Part shown: piece by piece, positions 52,020 through 62,356 of the stretch | Numbering within the stretch: the stretch's first letter is position 1 | How the letters are laid out: each line of letters opens with the position of its first letter | Assembly (NCBI RefSeq): GCF_017876675.1 | Contig: NZ_JAGIOI010000001.1 | Location: forward strand, 1,674,001 to 1,738,000 | Length of the DNA: 64,000 nucleotides | Source of the DNA: Arthrobacter stackebrandtii | Lineage (GTDB): Bacteria; Actinomycetota; Actinomycetes; Actinomycetales; Micrococcaceae | Direction of reading: 5' to 3' | Position numbers and translations under genes: made by a program | Notes under the pieces: generated by a model | Told to the model about the DNA's origin: nothing | Seen by the model: only the letters and a program-made list of their open reading frames with translations | Databases searched by the model: none

Positions 52020-52469
52020 CTAGCTTGCTACAACGTTCAGGGTGATCGTTGCTGAAACATCTTCGTGGAGACGAAGGGTTGCAGTGTGCTTGCCGACCGA
52101 CTTGATGTGGGCGGGCAGTTCGACCTTGCGCTTGTCAATGGTGCCCAGGCCTGCAGCTGCAACAGCATCTGCGACGTCGGCAGCCTTGACGGTGCCGAAC
52201 AGGCGGCCCGAGGCGCCGGCCTTGACCTTGAGGACAACGGCGTTGGCCTGGAGGGCAGCTGCCTGCTCCTGTGCAGCCTCAACGGTTGCGTGCGCGTGAG
52301 CAACACGTGCAGCCTTGATGGTCTCCACCTGCTTCTCACCGCCCTTGGTCCAGGTCAGTGCGAAGCCGCGGGGCAGAAGGAAGTTACGTGCGTAACCGTT
52401 CTTCACCTCAACGATGTCGCCAGCGGCGCCGAGGCCGCTTACTTCGTGGGTCAAAATGAGCTTTGCCAT
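52020..52469 (-). CDS. rplI: 50S ribosomal protein L9
   Basis: 149 residues. [37 protein letters not shown] is the L9 signature; C-terminal domain [16 protein letters not shown]. Last gene of rpsF-ssb-rpsR-rplI; ends 23 bp before a terminator. Confidence 0.97.
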   Translation of the reverse strand: MAKLILTHEVSGLGAAGDIVEVKNGYARNFLLPRGFALTWTKGGEKQVETIKAARVAHAHATVEAAQEQAAALQANAVVLKVKAGASGRLFGTVKAADVADAVAAAGLGTIDKRKVELPAHIKSVGKHTATLRLHEDVSATITLNVVAS

Positions 52470-52484
52470 GTTTATTTATCTCCC

Positions 52485-52724
52485 TTAACCGCGGCCAGCG
52501 CCGGAGTAGGGCAGCAGTGCAACTTCGCGGGCGTTCTTAATTGCCTGTGCGATCTTGCGCTGCTCCTGGACGGTGACACCCGTGACGCGGCGCGCACGGA
52601 TCTTTCCGCGATCAGAGATGAACTTGCGCAGCAATGCTACGTCCTTGTAGTCGATGACGGTGACGTCAGCGGCCTTCAAGGGGTTGGACTTTGGTTTGGG
52701 CTTACGGAGTTCAGCCTTAGCCAT
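52485..52724 (-). CDS. rpsR: 30S ribosomal protein S18
   Basis: 79 residues; [42 protein letters not shown] is the S18 core. It lacks the cysteine knot of zinc-dependent S18 forms (no CxxC), so it is a C-minus version. It starts 15 bp before rplI. Confidence 0.96.
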   Translation of the reverse strand: MAKAELRKPKPKSNPLKAADVTVIDYKDVALLRKFISDRGKIRARRVTGVTVQEQRKIAQAIKNAREVALLPYSGAGRG

Positions 52725-52811
52725 CGTGGAGCTCCTTAGTATTAGTGGAGCCCGTGGATATTAATCCGCGGGATGGTGAGCGTGCGACGGTTGCCGCACA
52801 AATGATTTTGT

Positions 52812-53414
52812 TTAGAAGGGGGGCTCGGAGTTGTCCGGGCCCGCACCCCAGCCGCCGGTGTTTCCGCCGGGCGTTGCCCAGGGATCCGCCGCCGGTGCAG
52901 CCTGGGGCTGCTGCTGGCCGCCGCCCCAGGGAGCGTTGCCGCCACCCTGGTTGCCGCCGCCGAAGCCGCCCTGTCCCCCGCCGGCGTTTCCGCCGCCGAA
53001 GTTGCCGCCCTGTCCGCCGCCAAAGTTGCCGCCACCCTGACCGCCGGAGCGCTGGGTGCGGTTGACCTTGGCATTGGCGTAACGGAGCGAGGGGCCGATT
53101 TCCTCGACCTCAAGCTCCATGACGGTGCGCTTTTCGCCTTCTTTGGTGTCGTAGGTCCGCGACTTCAGCCGGCCGGAAACAATCACGCGCATGCCCTTTG
53201 TCAGGGATTCGGCAACGTTCTCGGCCGCTTCACGCCAGATCGACGCACGGAGGAACAGCGTTTCGCCGTCCTTCCACTCGTTGGACTGGCGGTCAAAGGT
53301 CCGAGGAGTGGACGCAACGGTGAAGTTCGCTACTGCTGAACCGCTCGGGGTAAACCGAAGTTCGGGGTCACCGGTGAGATTACCAATGACCGTGATAGTG
53401 GTTTCGCCTGCCAT
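52812..53414 (-). CDS. ssb: Single-stranded DNA-binding protein
   Basis: 200 residues. OB fold ([35 protein letters not shown]), Gly/Gln/Asn-rich linker from about 125, and the acidic tip PDNSEPPF that recruits replication and repair partners. Between rpsF and rpsR. Confidence 0.96.
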   Translation of the reverse strand: MAGETTITVIGNLTGDPELRFTPSGSAVANFTVASTPRTFDRQSNEWKDGETLFLRASIWREAAENVAESLTKGMRVIVSGRLKSRTYDTKEGEKRTVMELEVEEIGPSLRYANAKVNRTQRSGGQGGGNFGGGQGGNFGGGNAGGGQGGFGGGNQGGGNAPWGGGQQQPQAAPAADPWATPGGNTGGWGAGPDNSEPPF

Positions 53415-53490
53415 CTGCTCCTGCTTCCTGCTTGGTGTTTTCCTACTGGCGTTTTTCCTGCAACGGAAAAGCTAAAACGAAGTGCCGAAA

Positions 53491-53796
53491 TTACTCGGCA
53501 ACAACCTTCTGCTCTTCCGGGCGGGTGATCTTGGTGCGCAGGATGGTCTCATTGAGGCCAAGCACGCGGTCGAGTTCCTGTGCGGTAGCAGGCTCAGCGG
53601 TGAAGTTCACCACGGCGTAGATACCCTCGGACTTCTTCTGGATGTCGTAAGCCAGGCGACGACGGCCCCAGATGTCAACCTTTTCGATGGTTCCACCATC
53701 GTTGGTGATGACATTGAGGAACTTCTGAAGCGACGGCTCAACGGTACGCTCATCAACATCGGGGTCGATGATTACCATCAGTTCGTAAGGACGCAT
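53491..53796 (-). CDS. rpsF: 30S ribosomal protein S6
   Basis: 101 residues from ATG 53796 ([13 protein letters not shown]), preceded by AGGAGG; a start four codons upstream is less likely. First gene of the rpsF-ssb-rpsR-rplI operon, with [12 protein letters not shown] at the end. Confidence 0.96.
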   Translation of the reverse strand: MRPYELMVIIDPDVDERTVEPSLQKFLNVITNDGGTIEKVDIWGRRRLAYDIQKKSEGIYAVVNFTAEPATAQELDRVLGLNETILRTKITRPEEQKVVAE

Positions 53797-54074
53797 ATGT
53801 GAACCCACCTCCTTTGGTCTAGGCGGTTACGGCATTTCCGTAACAGGAGGTTCATTTGCGATGCCCGTGCGGCGGTCAATTCCACATAAATGTGGTCCCG
53901 GTGCCAGCACAGACTTGTCCATCTTACCGTAACTACGACGCCGGACGGTCGCGCCTGTGGGTAACTCTCACCACACGCTTCGGCCGGGTTGCGCACAGCT
54001 GCAACGGGAATCCGCAGGGCCTTCATGCCTTAAAATGGAATGACACCCCGATTCTCCTGCCGAAAGGCCGTGCC

Positions 54075-55532
54075 ATGCGCTCCACCGACCAAGCCGTTGC
54101 GCAGTGGCACGCGCAAAAACAACTGCGGCTCAGCCCGGCATGGAAGCTGCTTCAGGGCGCCCCGTGGGCCCTTGCCTTCCTGCGTGCGGAATTCACGGCA
54201 TCCAGGCAGCGGGTGGGCCTGGAGGAGTTCCACGCCGACCTGGCCGACTTCATGAAGGAGCTCCGCGAGGAGAACCTCAGCCTGAACGACGCCTGGCAGG
54301 CGTCGCACTACGCGGATTCCTGGGTGCGCAGCCAGTTCCTGTCCCGCCCCATGGTGGAGGGCAGGTTCCACTACGAACCCACCGCAGCAACGGCCCGGGT
54401 GCTGGCATTTGTGGACAGCCTGACGGGGCAGCACACCAACCTCAACAGCTCCCGCCTGAGCACGCTGCTCAACAGCATCGAGACCCTCTCGCGGCAAAGC
54501 GACCCCAACCCGGAGTCCCGCATCGCCGCACTTGAGGCCGAAATTGCCGAGCGCCAGGGCGAGATTGCCGCCCTGCGGAGCGGCGCCAGCCCGGCCATCC
54601 TCTCGGATGATTCCGCCGCAGCTGCGGCCCGCAGCGTGCTGGACCTTGCCGCGGGCCTGCCTGCAGACTTCAAGCGGATGCGCGACGGTGTCGAGGCCAT
54701 GCTGCATTCAATCCGCACGGAAATCATGGAATCCTCGGTGACGAAGGGTGTTGCGGTGGGCCAAGTCCTGGCCGGCGACAAGGCCCTGCGCGGCACGGCC
54801 GAGGGCGAGACCTTCCAGGGCTTCACCGAGTTCCTCAACGATCCCGTCCAGCAGGCCCGCTTCCGACAGTCGGTCAATGAAGTGCTGGAGCGCGACTTCA
54901 CGGACCAGCTGACCTCCGAGGAGCGGGCCAACCTGGCCTCACTGCTGCGGGAGATGCGCCGCCAGGCCGCCGAGGTGCACGCCATTTACGGGCGCCTGTC
55001 GGAGAGCCTGCACGCCTACGTCCAGTCCGCCGAATTCCAGGAATCGGTGCTGCTGCGCAAGGCGATCCACGCCGCCGAACAGGCCGTGGCCACGGCGCCG
55101 CTGGGCGCCCGCACCGGGGTGGTGGAACCGCGGCTGTTCGCCCCCAACTTTGAGACGCTGTCCGGGCTGGGCATCTTCAATCCTGACGACCACGTCCCGC
55201 CGCCCAAGCTGGCCGCACCACCGGCCCTGAGCGACGCCGACATCCACCGCACCCCCGTGACGCCGGCGCCTGACATGCCAACCCTGCGCGCCGCCGTCGA
55301 ACGCGTGCGGGAAACGCGCAACGGCCAGGCCACCCTGGCCGAGGTGTACGCGGGGCTGCCGCATGAACTCCGGCACATCAACACCATTCGCGGGCTTATC
55401 CTGGCCGCGCGCGGCTCCGGAGACAACGTCGACACCGGGCGCAGCGAGACGCTCGAGTTCACCCAAATAGACGGCACCGTGCGCACCGCAACCGTCCCCT
55501 TGTTCACCTTCACAAAGGAACCCATAGCATGA
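54075..55532 (+). CDS. jetA: Wadjet protein JetA (DUF3375, MukF-like kleisin)
   Basis: 485 residues from ATG 54075 (MRSTDQAVAQWHAQK) with GAAAGG upstream; the longer frame upstream is not coding. It has ASRQRVGLEEFHADLADFMKELREE at the N terminus and long helices in the middle, as in DUF3375. It would bridge two JetC dimers in the SMC-like complex that senses and removes small circular plasmids. It overlaps jetB by 4 bp. Confidence 0.87.
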   Translation: MRSTDQAVAQWHAQKQLRLSPAWKLLQGAPWALAFLRAEFTASRQRVGLEEFHADLADFMKELREENLSLNDAWQASHYADSWVRSQFLSRPMVEGRFHYEPTAATARVLAFVDSLTGQHTNLNSSRLSTLLNSIETLSRQSDPNPESRIAALEAEIAERQGEIAALRSGASPAILSDDSAAAAARSVLDLAAGLPADFKRMRDGVEAMLHSIRTEIMESSVTKGVAVGQVLAGDKALRGTAEGETFQGFTEFLNDPVQQARFRQSVNEVLERDFTDQLTSEERANLASLLREMRRQAAEVHAIYGRLSESLHAYVQSAEFQESVLLRKAIHAAEQAVATAPLGARTGVVEPRLFAPNFETLSGLGIFNPDDHVPPPKLAAPPALSDADIHRTPVTPAPDMPTLRAAVERVRETRNGQATLAEVYAGLPHELRHINTIRGLILAARGSGDNVDTGRSETLEFTQIDGTVRTATVPLFTFTKEPIA

Positions 55533-56311
55533 GCAGCACCGAGCGCACACTCTTCCCCGGCGACACCGGTTCCTTCCCGCTGGACATGCGCCAGGCACTG
55601 GTGCGGCTGCTGCGCGGGCCGTACATCGACGGCGCGACCGACCCTGCCCTGTGGACCACCGTCCTGACCCACGCAGTCTCCCTGCAGCAGTACCTCAGCG
55701 AGATATTCCTGCTGCTGGAGATCGACGGCGAACGCAAGATCGCACTGCTCTCGCCTGCCGGGGTGGACGCCGTGCATACCCAGCCGATCGTGGCGCGCAA
55801 GCCCCTGCGCAGGGAGGAGACGCTGCTGGCGCTGCGGCTGCGCGTGCTGCTGGACAGGCACGCCGGCTCGGGCACGGACGTGGGCATTTCCCGCGCCGGC
55901 GCCAGGGAGATCCTCGCCGAACACCGCCAGCCCGGCGCCGTGGACGACAAGCGCCTGGATGAACAAACCGATGCCGCGCTGGCCCGGCTGCTGAACCTGA
56001 AACTGATCCTGCCCACGGAACTGCCGCACGAATACCGGGTCAGCAACGCCCTGGCGCTGGCCCTGCCGTTTGACTCCATCGACCAGATTCCGGCGTACCT
56101 CGCTGCCATCGACGCTGCCACGCAGGATGCCCCGGACGGCCAGGACGAAGCATTTGACCTGGACGGCGGGCCTGAAGTGGAAGTCGAGGTGGACGGAGGG
56201 CTGCACGGGCAGCTTGCGGACGATGCACGCAGCGCAAAGGACAGCGGCACCGCCGAGGACACCGGCCGGGAACGCACCGCGCAGGACACCACGATGCAGG
56301 AGATCTTCTAA
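55529..56311 (+). CDS. jetB: Wadjet protein JetB (DUF4194, MukE-like)
   Basis: 260 residues; LDMRQALVRLLRGPYIDGATDPALWTTVLTHAVSLQQYLSEIFLLLEID is the DUF4194 start, with two winged-helix regions (ETLLALRLRVLLDRH, DAALARLLNLKLI). The C terminus is acidic (about 205-255). It binds JetA. Starts in the jetA stop (ATGA) and ends flush with jetC. Confidence 0.86.
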   Translation: MSSTERTLFPGDTGSFPLDMRQALVRLLRGPYIDGATDPALWTTVLTHAVSLQQYLSEIFLLLEIDGERKIALLSPAGVDAVHTQPIVARKPLRREETLLALRLRVLLDRHAGSGTDVGISRAGAREILAEHRQPGAVDDKRLDEQTDAALARLLNLKLILPTELPHEYRVSNALALALPFDSIDQIPAYLAAIDAATQDAPDGQDEAFDLDGGPEVEVEVDGGLHGQLADDARSAKDSGTAEDTGRERTAQDTTMQEIF

Positions 56312-59300
56312 GTGAGCATTGCAACCACCCTGCCCATCGGCGGGGAACTCAACCCGGGCCAGTTCCGGCTCAGCCAGATCCAGATCATCAACTGGGGCAC
56401 CTTCCACGGCCGGCACAGCATGTATGTGGACCGTGCCGGGACGCTGCTGACAGGCCATCCCGGCGTCGGCAAGTCCACCTTGTTTGACGGCATCCAGCAC
56501 ATTTTCTACGCGGCGCCGCGCCTGAACGAATCCGCCCACGAGGCCTCAAACCGCAAGGACCGCCGCACCACGTTCAGCTACATGCGCGGGCGCAAAATCA
56601 AGACGGCCAGCGGCATTGAGTACCAGCGCCCCAGCGCCACCTGGTCCGCCACCGCACTGGTCTTTGAGGACGGCCTGGGCCGTCACGTCACCATCGCCGC
56701 CCTGTTCGACCTGCCCGCCAACGGGCTGGAGGGCCAGGTGGGCAAGCACTATGTCATCCACGACCGGCCGCTGGACACCGAGGCGCTGGAGAACCACGGC
56801 AGCCGCCGCTTCTCGCCCTCCTCCCTGCATGCCGCCCTGCCCGGTGCCGAGGCGTTCGACGTACACAAGACCTTCGCCGAACGCTTCCGGCGCAGGCTCG
56901 GCATCCACAACGACAAGGCATTCAGCCTGCTGCGCACGCTGCAGAACGGCAAGGGCCTGGACAAGGGCGTCAACCGCTTCTTCCGCTACGAGGTCCTGGA
57001 CAAGCCGGCCACGCTGGCGGCGGCCGCGGCAGCGGTGGAGGACTTCAGCCACTTGAGCGGCATCTACCGCCAGCTGGAGGACGCCCGCGGGCAGCGCGAT
57101 GCCCTGGCGCCCGTGCCGGAACTGCACCAAAAACTCCGGCACCTGGCAGAGAAGCATGAGCGCACGATTGAGTTAAAAAACGTCCAGCTTCCCCTGCTCC
57201 GGCAGCAGTTCCAGGGCGAGCTGCTGGCGTCCCGTGCAGTCGCCCTCGCTGAAGCGCAGGCCCACAAGAAGGCCGACATCACGGCCGCCGGACAGGCCAA
57301 GGATGCCCTCGCCGAAACTGTTTCCGCACTGGCCCGGCAGCACGCCACCCACGGCGGGCAGGCCATCGAGTCCCTCGAAAAGGACATCCGCACAGGCCGG
57401 CGCGAGCTGGCGGAGAGCCAGCGCCTGGAGGCCGCTGCCCGCGACGAACTTGACGCCACCGGGCTCGAGTATGACTGGAGTGCGCAGGGACTGGCCGCTG
57501 CGCGCCTGGCTGCGGCGTCCGGCGTCGAACACCAGCAGGTGGACATGGACGCGGCGCGCACGCTGGAATACCAGGCCGTCGCCGCCAGTGTGAACCTCAA
57601 GGCCCGGGAAAAGGCGCTGCGGGCCGAGATCGCAGCCTACGAGCGCCGCGGCTCCAACATTGACTCGCGCAGTGCCGCCGCCCGGCGCGCCATCTGCGCC
57701 GCGACCGGCCTGGAAGCCGCGGACATGCCGTTTGCCGGCGAGCTGGTGGACATGGGCGCCGGACACGGTGCATGGCGGCCGGCGGCGGAAAAGGTGCTGC
57801 GTTCGCTCGCCACCACCCTGCTGGTTCGGGGTGGCGACATTGCGGCCGTCACCTCGGCCATCAACGCGCTCGACGGCCACGGCAAGCTGCGCTGGATCGA
57901 CCTTGGCGTGCCCGCCAAGCCTGCCAAGGAGGGCCGCAACCAGCTGGTAGGCAAGCTGGATTTCCATGATTCCGAGGCAGGAGCCTGGCTCCGCGGGAAA
58001 ATCGCGGCCGACTTTGCCTTCACCTGCGTTGACGACGACGCCGCCCTGCACGAACAGGCCAAGGCCGTTTCGCTGGCGGGAACCGTGAAGCTGGGGCAGG
58101 CGCTGTTTGAACGAGACACCCGCACCATCAACCCGGGCGACTACCTGCTGGGCTTCAACAACGTGGCGAAGATTGCCGAACTTGAGGACCAGGCCCGGCT
58201 GCTGGCCGACGAGCAGGGGGCCTTGGACGCCGCGGCGGCCGAAAGCAGCCTGGCGAAAGAACAGTCGGTCCGCAGGCTGGCGGCCCTGAAGCGCGTCGCC
58301 GCAGACCCCCGCACTTTTGAGGAGCTGGACTCAGCAGCCCCGGCGGCAGCGCTGGAGGCCTTGCAGGCCACCCTTGAAGCCACCATCGCCGGCAGCACCA
58401 CGCTGGCCCAGCTCCGGGATTCGCTGGCGGAGGCCCAGGGTGAACTCGAGGCCGCCGTCGGGCGCGTGGCAGTGCTGCACCACGACCTGGCCGGAATCGA
58501 GAAGGACCTTGCCGCGGTCCAGGGCGTGTTGGCCGGAGGCAGCCCGGACAAGGCTGCGGACGACTGGGCGCAGGAGGCATTTGCGCCGTTCCTGGAGGCG
58601 GGCGAACCCGCCTCCCTCGACGAGCTCGAAGTCCTGCTGAGCCATGTCGCCGTCGACCTTGGGGAACGGATCGCCACCATCAAGGAACGCCAGTTCCGCA
58701 CCGAAGCCGCGCTGAGTGAGATCTTCAAGGCGTTTGCCCGGCAGTTCGGGCCAACAATGAGCGCCAGCCACGGCACCGGTGCCGAAGCCGCTCCCCACTA
58801 CGAGGAGCTGTACCACCGCATCGTCTCGGACGGGCTGCCGCAGCGCCAGGAGGAATTCAAGGAGTACTTCAACAACCGCTCCTACGAACGATTCTCCGAC
58901 CTCCTGCAGCTGCTGGAAGAAGAACGGCGATCCATCGAGGAACGCATCCTGCCCCTGAACCAGATCCTGGCCGACGTCCCCTTCGAGAAGGGCAGCCGGC
59001 TGCGGCTGGAGGTGAAGACCACCGTTCCCGACGAGGCACGCGCGTTCCGCCAGGACCTCAAGGAGGCCCTCGGAAATGCCTACACCAAGGCAACGGAGGA
59101 AACCATGGCCAGCAGCTACCAGCAGCTGGAACGGCTCGTCACCTCACTGGCGGATCCCGCCATGGCGTCCTGGACCGACACCGTGCTGGACGTCCGCCAG
59201 CATGTCACCATCAGCTGCAACGAGCACCGCCCGAACGGGGAAACCGAGCTCGGCCTCGAACCCGGCACCCTGTCCGGCGGCGAGGGCCAGCGGTTCACGT

Positions 59301-59605
59301 CGTTCATCATGGGCGCCGCCCTGGCCTACCAGCTGGGGATCGATGTCCAGGGCTACAGCACCTACGGCACCGTCATGATCGACGAAGCCTTCATTCAGGC
59401 CAACTCCGAATACGCCGGGGCCGGCATCAACGCGCTGCAGGAATTCGGCTTCCAGCTGCTGCTGGCGGCACCCGAAGACAAGGTGGACCTGTCCCGCCAC
59501 CTGGGTTCAGTCACCGACATCATCAAACATCCGCAGGCCAACGTCTCTGGTTTTGTCTCCACCGGCCAGTCGCCGGCCACCGCAACGGACATCATCCTGC
59601 GGTAA
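56312..59605 (+). CDS. jetC: Wadjet protein JetC (SMC/MukB-like ATPase)
   Basis: 1097 residues from GTG 56312, directly after the jetB stop. Walker A GHPGVGKST (48-56), two long coiled-coil arms (about 260-480 and 610-880) around a hinge near 500, signature LSGGEGQR (from 987) and Walker B VMIDEAF with Asp1024-Glu1025. It is the motor that would extrude plasmid DNA. The usual fourth gene, jetD (TOPRIM nuclease), does not follow. Confidence 0.9.
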   Translation: MSIATTLPIGGELNPGQFRLSQIQIINWGTFHGRHSMYVDRAGTLLTGHPGVGKSTLFDGIQHIFYAAPRLNESAHEASNRKDRRTTFSYMRGRKIKTASGIEYQRPSATWSATALVFEDGLGRHVTIAALFDLPANGLEGQVGKHYVIHDRPLDTEALENHGSRRFSPSSLHAALPGAEAFDVHKTFAERFRRRLGIHNDKAFSLLRTLQNGKGLDKGVNRFFRYEVLDKPATLAAAAAAVEDFSHLSGIYRQLEDARGQRDALAPVPELHQKLRHLAEKHERTIELKNVQLPLLRQQFQGELLASRAVALAEAQAHKKADITAAGQAKDALAETVSALARQHATHGGQAIESLEKDIRTGRRELAESQRLEAAARDELDATGLEYDWSAQGLAAARLAAASGVEHQQVDMDAARTLEYQAVAASVNLKAREKALRAEIAAYERRGSNIDSRSAAARRAICAATGLEAADMPFAGELVDMGAGHGAWRPAAEKVLRSLATTLLVRGGDIAAVTSAINALDGHGKLRWIDLGVPAKPAKEGRNQLVGKLDFHDSEAGAWLRGKIAADFAFTCVDDDAALHEQAKAVSLAGTVKLGQALFERDTRTINPGDYLLGFNNVAKIAELEDQARLLADEQGALDAAAAESSLAKEQSVRRLAALKRVAADPRTFEELDSAAPAAALEALQATLEATIAGSTTLAQLRDSLAEAQGELEAAVGRVAVLHHDLAGIEKDLAAVQGVLAGGSPDKAADDWAQEAFAPFLEAGEPASLDELEVLLSHVAVDLGERIATIKERQFRTEAALSEIFKAFARQFGPTMSASHGTGAEAAPHYEELYHRIVSDGLPQRQEEFKEYFNNRSYERFSDLLQLLEEERRSIEERILPLNQILADVPFEKGSRLRLEVKTTVPDEARAFRQDLKEALGNAYTKATEETMASSYQQLERLVTSLADPAMASWTDTVLDVRQHVTISCNEHRPNGETELGLEPGTLSGGEGQRFTSFIMGAALAYQLGIDVQGYSTYGTVMIDEAFIQANSEYAGAGINALQEFGFQLLLAAPEDKVDLSRHLGSVTDIIKHPQANVSGFVSTGQSPATATDIILR

Positions 59606-59656
59606 ACACGGTCCGCCCCTGGCCAGGGTAGCCCCGCCCATCCCGCTGCTGGGCCA

Positions 59657-60496
59657 TCAGCCCAACTGAAGGGCCACAATTCCGGCGACTGCCGCCGTCG
59701 TCCATCCCAGCCTTGCCCTGGAGAACTTTTCGCCGAAAAACAGGAAGCCCACCAGGCCGGCGAGCAGCACGGAGGACTCGCGCAGGGCTGAGACCAGGGC
59801 TAGCGGGGCAAGGCCCTGCGCCCACACCACAATCCCGTATGCGAGCAGCGACAGCAGGCCGCCGAGCGAGCCAAGGCGCCAATGCCGGCCCATGGCGCCC
59901 AGGTAGGTGCGGCGGTCCGGGGCGGCCAGCCAGCAAACCACGGGCAGCAGGACGCCCTGCAGCAGAAACAGCCACGCGATGTAGGCGAAGGAATCACCGG
60001 ATTCACGTACGCCCACGCCATCCACCAGCGAGTAGGCCGCGATGCATACGCCCGTCAGGAGGGCGAAGATGACCCCAGTGCGGCTGCCACGTTTTCCGAG
60101 CAAGGCCAGTGACAGCAGTGATCCGCCCACGACGGCGACGCCTGCCACCTGCACCCAGCTCAAGTCTTCTGCCAGGAGGGTCACCGAAACGACTGCCACC
60201 AGCAGGACTGCCAGGCCTCGGGCGAGTGGATAGATTTGGCTGAAGTCGCCATGTTTGTAGGACGCGGTCAGCAGGAGCAGGTAGCCGGTTTGCAGGCCCG
60301 CCGAGACAGCTATGAAAGGCCAGGCTTCAGCCGCGGGCAGGCCAAACGCGGCAACCCCAGCCGCGCCGGCCACCAGATAGACCAGGGCGATGAGAGTGGC
60401 TGACGCCAACCGGTGGGGGATGTGCTTGGCAATCGCATTCCAAGTGCTGTGGAAGACGGCCGCCAACAGCACCAGAAGGGTTATGCCCAGGGTCAT
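59657..60496 (-). CDS. EamA/DMT-family transporter
   Basis: 279 residues, ten membrane segments. N-terminal LLVLLAAVFHSTWNAIAKH and SALRESSVLLAGLVGFLFFGEKFS near the C terminus are typical of EamA transporters. It follows the phosphatase-like gene with no gap (60496/60497), so the two probably form one operon; substrate unknown, possibly a phosphonate or phosphoester. Confidence 0.82.
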   Translation of the reverse strand: MTLGITLLVLLAAVFHSTWNAIAKHIPHRLASATLIALVYLVAGAAGVAAFGLPAAEAWPFIAVSAGLQTGYLLLLTASYKHGDFSQIYPLARGLAVLLVAVVSVTLLAEDLSWVQVAGVAVVGGSLLSLALLGKRGSRTGVIFALLTGVCIAAYSLVDGVGVRESGDSFAYIAWLFLLQGVLLPVVCWLAAPDRRTYLGAMGRHWRLGSLGGLLSLLAYGIVVWAQGLAPLALVSALRESSVLLAGLVGFLFFGEKFSRARLGWTTAAVAGIVALQLG

Positions 60497-61348
60497 TTAG
60501 CGGTCACCAAACGGCACACCGCTGAGGTCGGGTGCCTCCAGGCCGAACGTTTTGAGCACCTGGACTGCGATGTCCGCATGGTCCAATGCAGTGATTCCGG
60601 CTGGAAGGCCCGGTCCGCTGGCGGCCATCCACGCGGTGCGCTCCTCAGGCGAGTCACCGCCGTGGCCGCCTTCAGTCAGGTGGCCGTGGTCGGTGACCAC
60701 AATGACGGTCCAGTCTTCATCGCTGCGGCCGGGACGGCCGTCGATCGCGTCGAGCAGCCTGCCCAACCGTGCGTCGCATCGCTCAATGGCTGCCGTGTAC
60801 CCGGCGCCGGTTCCGTGGTTGTGGGCCTCAACGTCGCACTCGCCAAAGTACACAAAGCTGGCAGCGAGGTCTTCTGTCAGCAGCCGCTGCGAGGCATGGT
60901 CGGCAATCTCGTCGTCGGCCTTGATCCAGCTTGCGCTGTTGTTCTCACCCTCGGGATCAACCGGATTCACCCATCCACCGGATGAAAAGATGGGCCCGCA
61001 CGCCGTCTTGGCTGCTAGGGGGAACCAGCTGGCGGCCATCATTGTCTGCAGTTCCGGCCGCCGCTGCCGAAGCAGGGCCGTGAAGTCTGCATAGCGTCCC
61101 AACTCCGGTGGGTGCGTCTCATTTCCAACCACTCCGTGCCGGTCCATGTAGACGCCGGTTGCAACCGTCGCCCAGACGGGCCCTGAAACGGTCAGGTTTT
61201 TCTCATGGACCTGGACCGGCAGCAGCACACCGGCGTCTGCGAGGGAGTCAAGGTACGGCGTTCCAGCATGCACAAGTGAGTCGTGGCGGACCCCGTCAAT
61301 GCCAACAACCAAGACATGGGGTACACGCGGCGTTAATGAATTGTTCAC
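60497..61348 (-). CDS. Alkaline phosphatase superfamily hydrolase (phosphodiesterase / phosphonoacetate hydrolase-like)
   Basis: 283 residues. Metal-site motifs: HVLVVGIDGVRHDSL (Asp18), a Thr nucleophile region LTVSGPVWATVATGVYMDRHGVVGN, ECDVEAHNHGTGAGYTAAIERCD, and VVTDHGHLTEGGHGG. This is the type I phosphodiesterase / phosphonoacetate hydrolase fold with two metal ions. The divergent LysR gene and the adjoining transporter fit a small catabolic unit for a phosphorus compound, but the substrate is an inference. Confidence 0.78.
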   Translation of the reverse strand: MNNSLTPRVPHVLVVGIDGVRHDSLVHAGTPYLDSLADAGVLLPVQVHEKNLTVSGPVWATVATGVYMDRHGVVGNETHPPELGRYADFTALLRQRRPELQTMMAASWFPLAAKTACGPIFSSGGWVNPVDPEGENNSASWIKADDEIADHASQRLLTEDLAASFVYFGECDVEAHNHGTGAGYTAAIERCDARLGRLLDAIDGRPGRSDEDWTVIVVTDHGHLTEGGHGGDSPEERTAWMAASGPGLPAGITALDHADIAVQVLKTFGLEAPDLSGVPFGDR

Positions 61349-61424
61349 GTTCCTACGCTACTGAAGGAGCATGGGCGATCTCTATTCACATTGAGTACTC
61401 CTATGTCGAATATAGAATTCATCT

Positions 61425-62294
61425 ATGAACATGACCCACTTGCGCGCGTTCCACCTTGTCGCCTCCCATGGCAGCTACTCGGTTGCTGCGACCGCGGCGG
61501 GAGTCAGCCAGCCAACATTGTCGGAACAGGTCCGCCGACTGCAAATGGACCACGGGGTGTTGCTGTTGCACCGGACCCGCGGGGGCATGGAAACCACCAG
61601 TAAGGGCGAGGAACTATTCAAAGTGACCCGCAGGATCTTTGCAGCCGAACGCGATGCAGAACTGCTGCTCTCAACCGAGAACATGACAGTCCAGGCACGA
61701 CTGCGCCTCGGCGCCGATGCGCCCGTCCATGCAGTCCCGGTCCTGAAGCGGCTTCGCGAGCTGCACCCCGGAGTGAAGATCTCCATCAGCAGTGGAAACT
61801 CAGCAGGCATCCGGGCCCAGGTGCTCAGTGGCGCCTTGGACGCAGGCATCGTCGCGGATGCCACGACCGATCCGCTGCTGACCACGCAAGTACTCACGAC
61901 GCAGGACTTGGTGGCAGTGGTGCTGCGCGACTCGGCGCTGACTGCCATGAGAACGGCGAGTGTGCACATTCTCAACAGTCAGCCAGTCGTCATCCGCGAA
62001 CAGGGCTCCGTGACCCGCAGTGCCACAGAAGAAGCCTTCCTACGGTGGAATGTGGTCCCGTCGGAGGTTACGGAAGCCGGCAGCAGGGAAGCTGTGGAAG
62101 CATCCGTGCTGGCGGGATTAGGCACGGGGCTCATGGGTGAAGTGGAATTCAGTCACGACCCCAGGCTGGCACTTGTCGACTTCAACGAAGGCCTTCCGCC
62201 TCTGGTGGAATACATCGTGCATCGCACAGATCGCGGCAACGACCCGGCGCTGAGGGCGGTCCTCGCTGCTGCTTTGGGCACCGTTGCTTCTTGA
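61425..62294 (+). CDS. LysR-family regulator
   Basis: 289 residues. HTH: LRAFHLVASHGSYSVAATAAGVSQPTLSEQVRRLQ; then a substrate-binding domain (RLRLGADAPVHAVPVLKRLREL, GALDAGIVADATTDPLL). Divergent from the phosphatase-like gene by 76 bp, so it is the likely activator of that operon. Confidence 0.87.
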   Translation: MNMTHLRAFHLVASHGSYSVAATAAGVSQPTLSEQVRRLQMDHGVLLLHRTRGGMETTSKGEELFKVTRRIFAAERDAELLLSTENMTVQARLRLGADAPVHAVPVLKRLRELHPGVKISISSGNSAGIRAQVLSGALDAGIVADATTDPLLTTQVLTTQDLVAVVLRDSALTAMRTASVHILNSQPVVIREQGSVTRSATEEAFLRWNVVPSEVTEAGSREAVEASVLAGLGTGLMGEVEFSHDPRLALVDFNEGLPPLVEYIVHRTDRGNDPALRAVLAAALGTVAS

Positions 62295-62356
62295 CTCGAC
62301 GCCCGCCAGGAAGCAGCAGAAGGACCTGTTGCTGCCGGTGTGTGGTGGTTGTGGCT

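Noticed and set aside
55016-56539. 507-residue minus-strand frame
   Set aside because: Antisense to jetA, jetB and the start of jetC; no family features.
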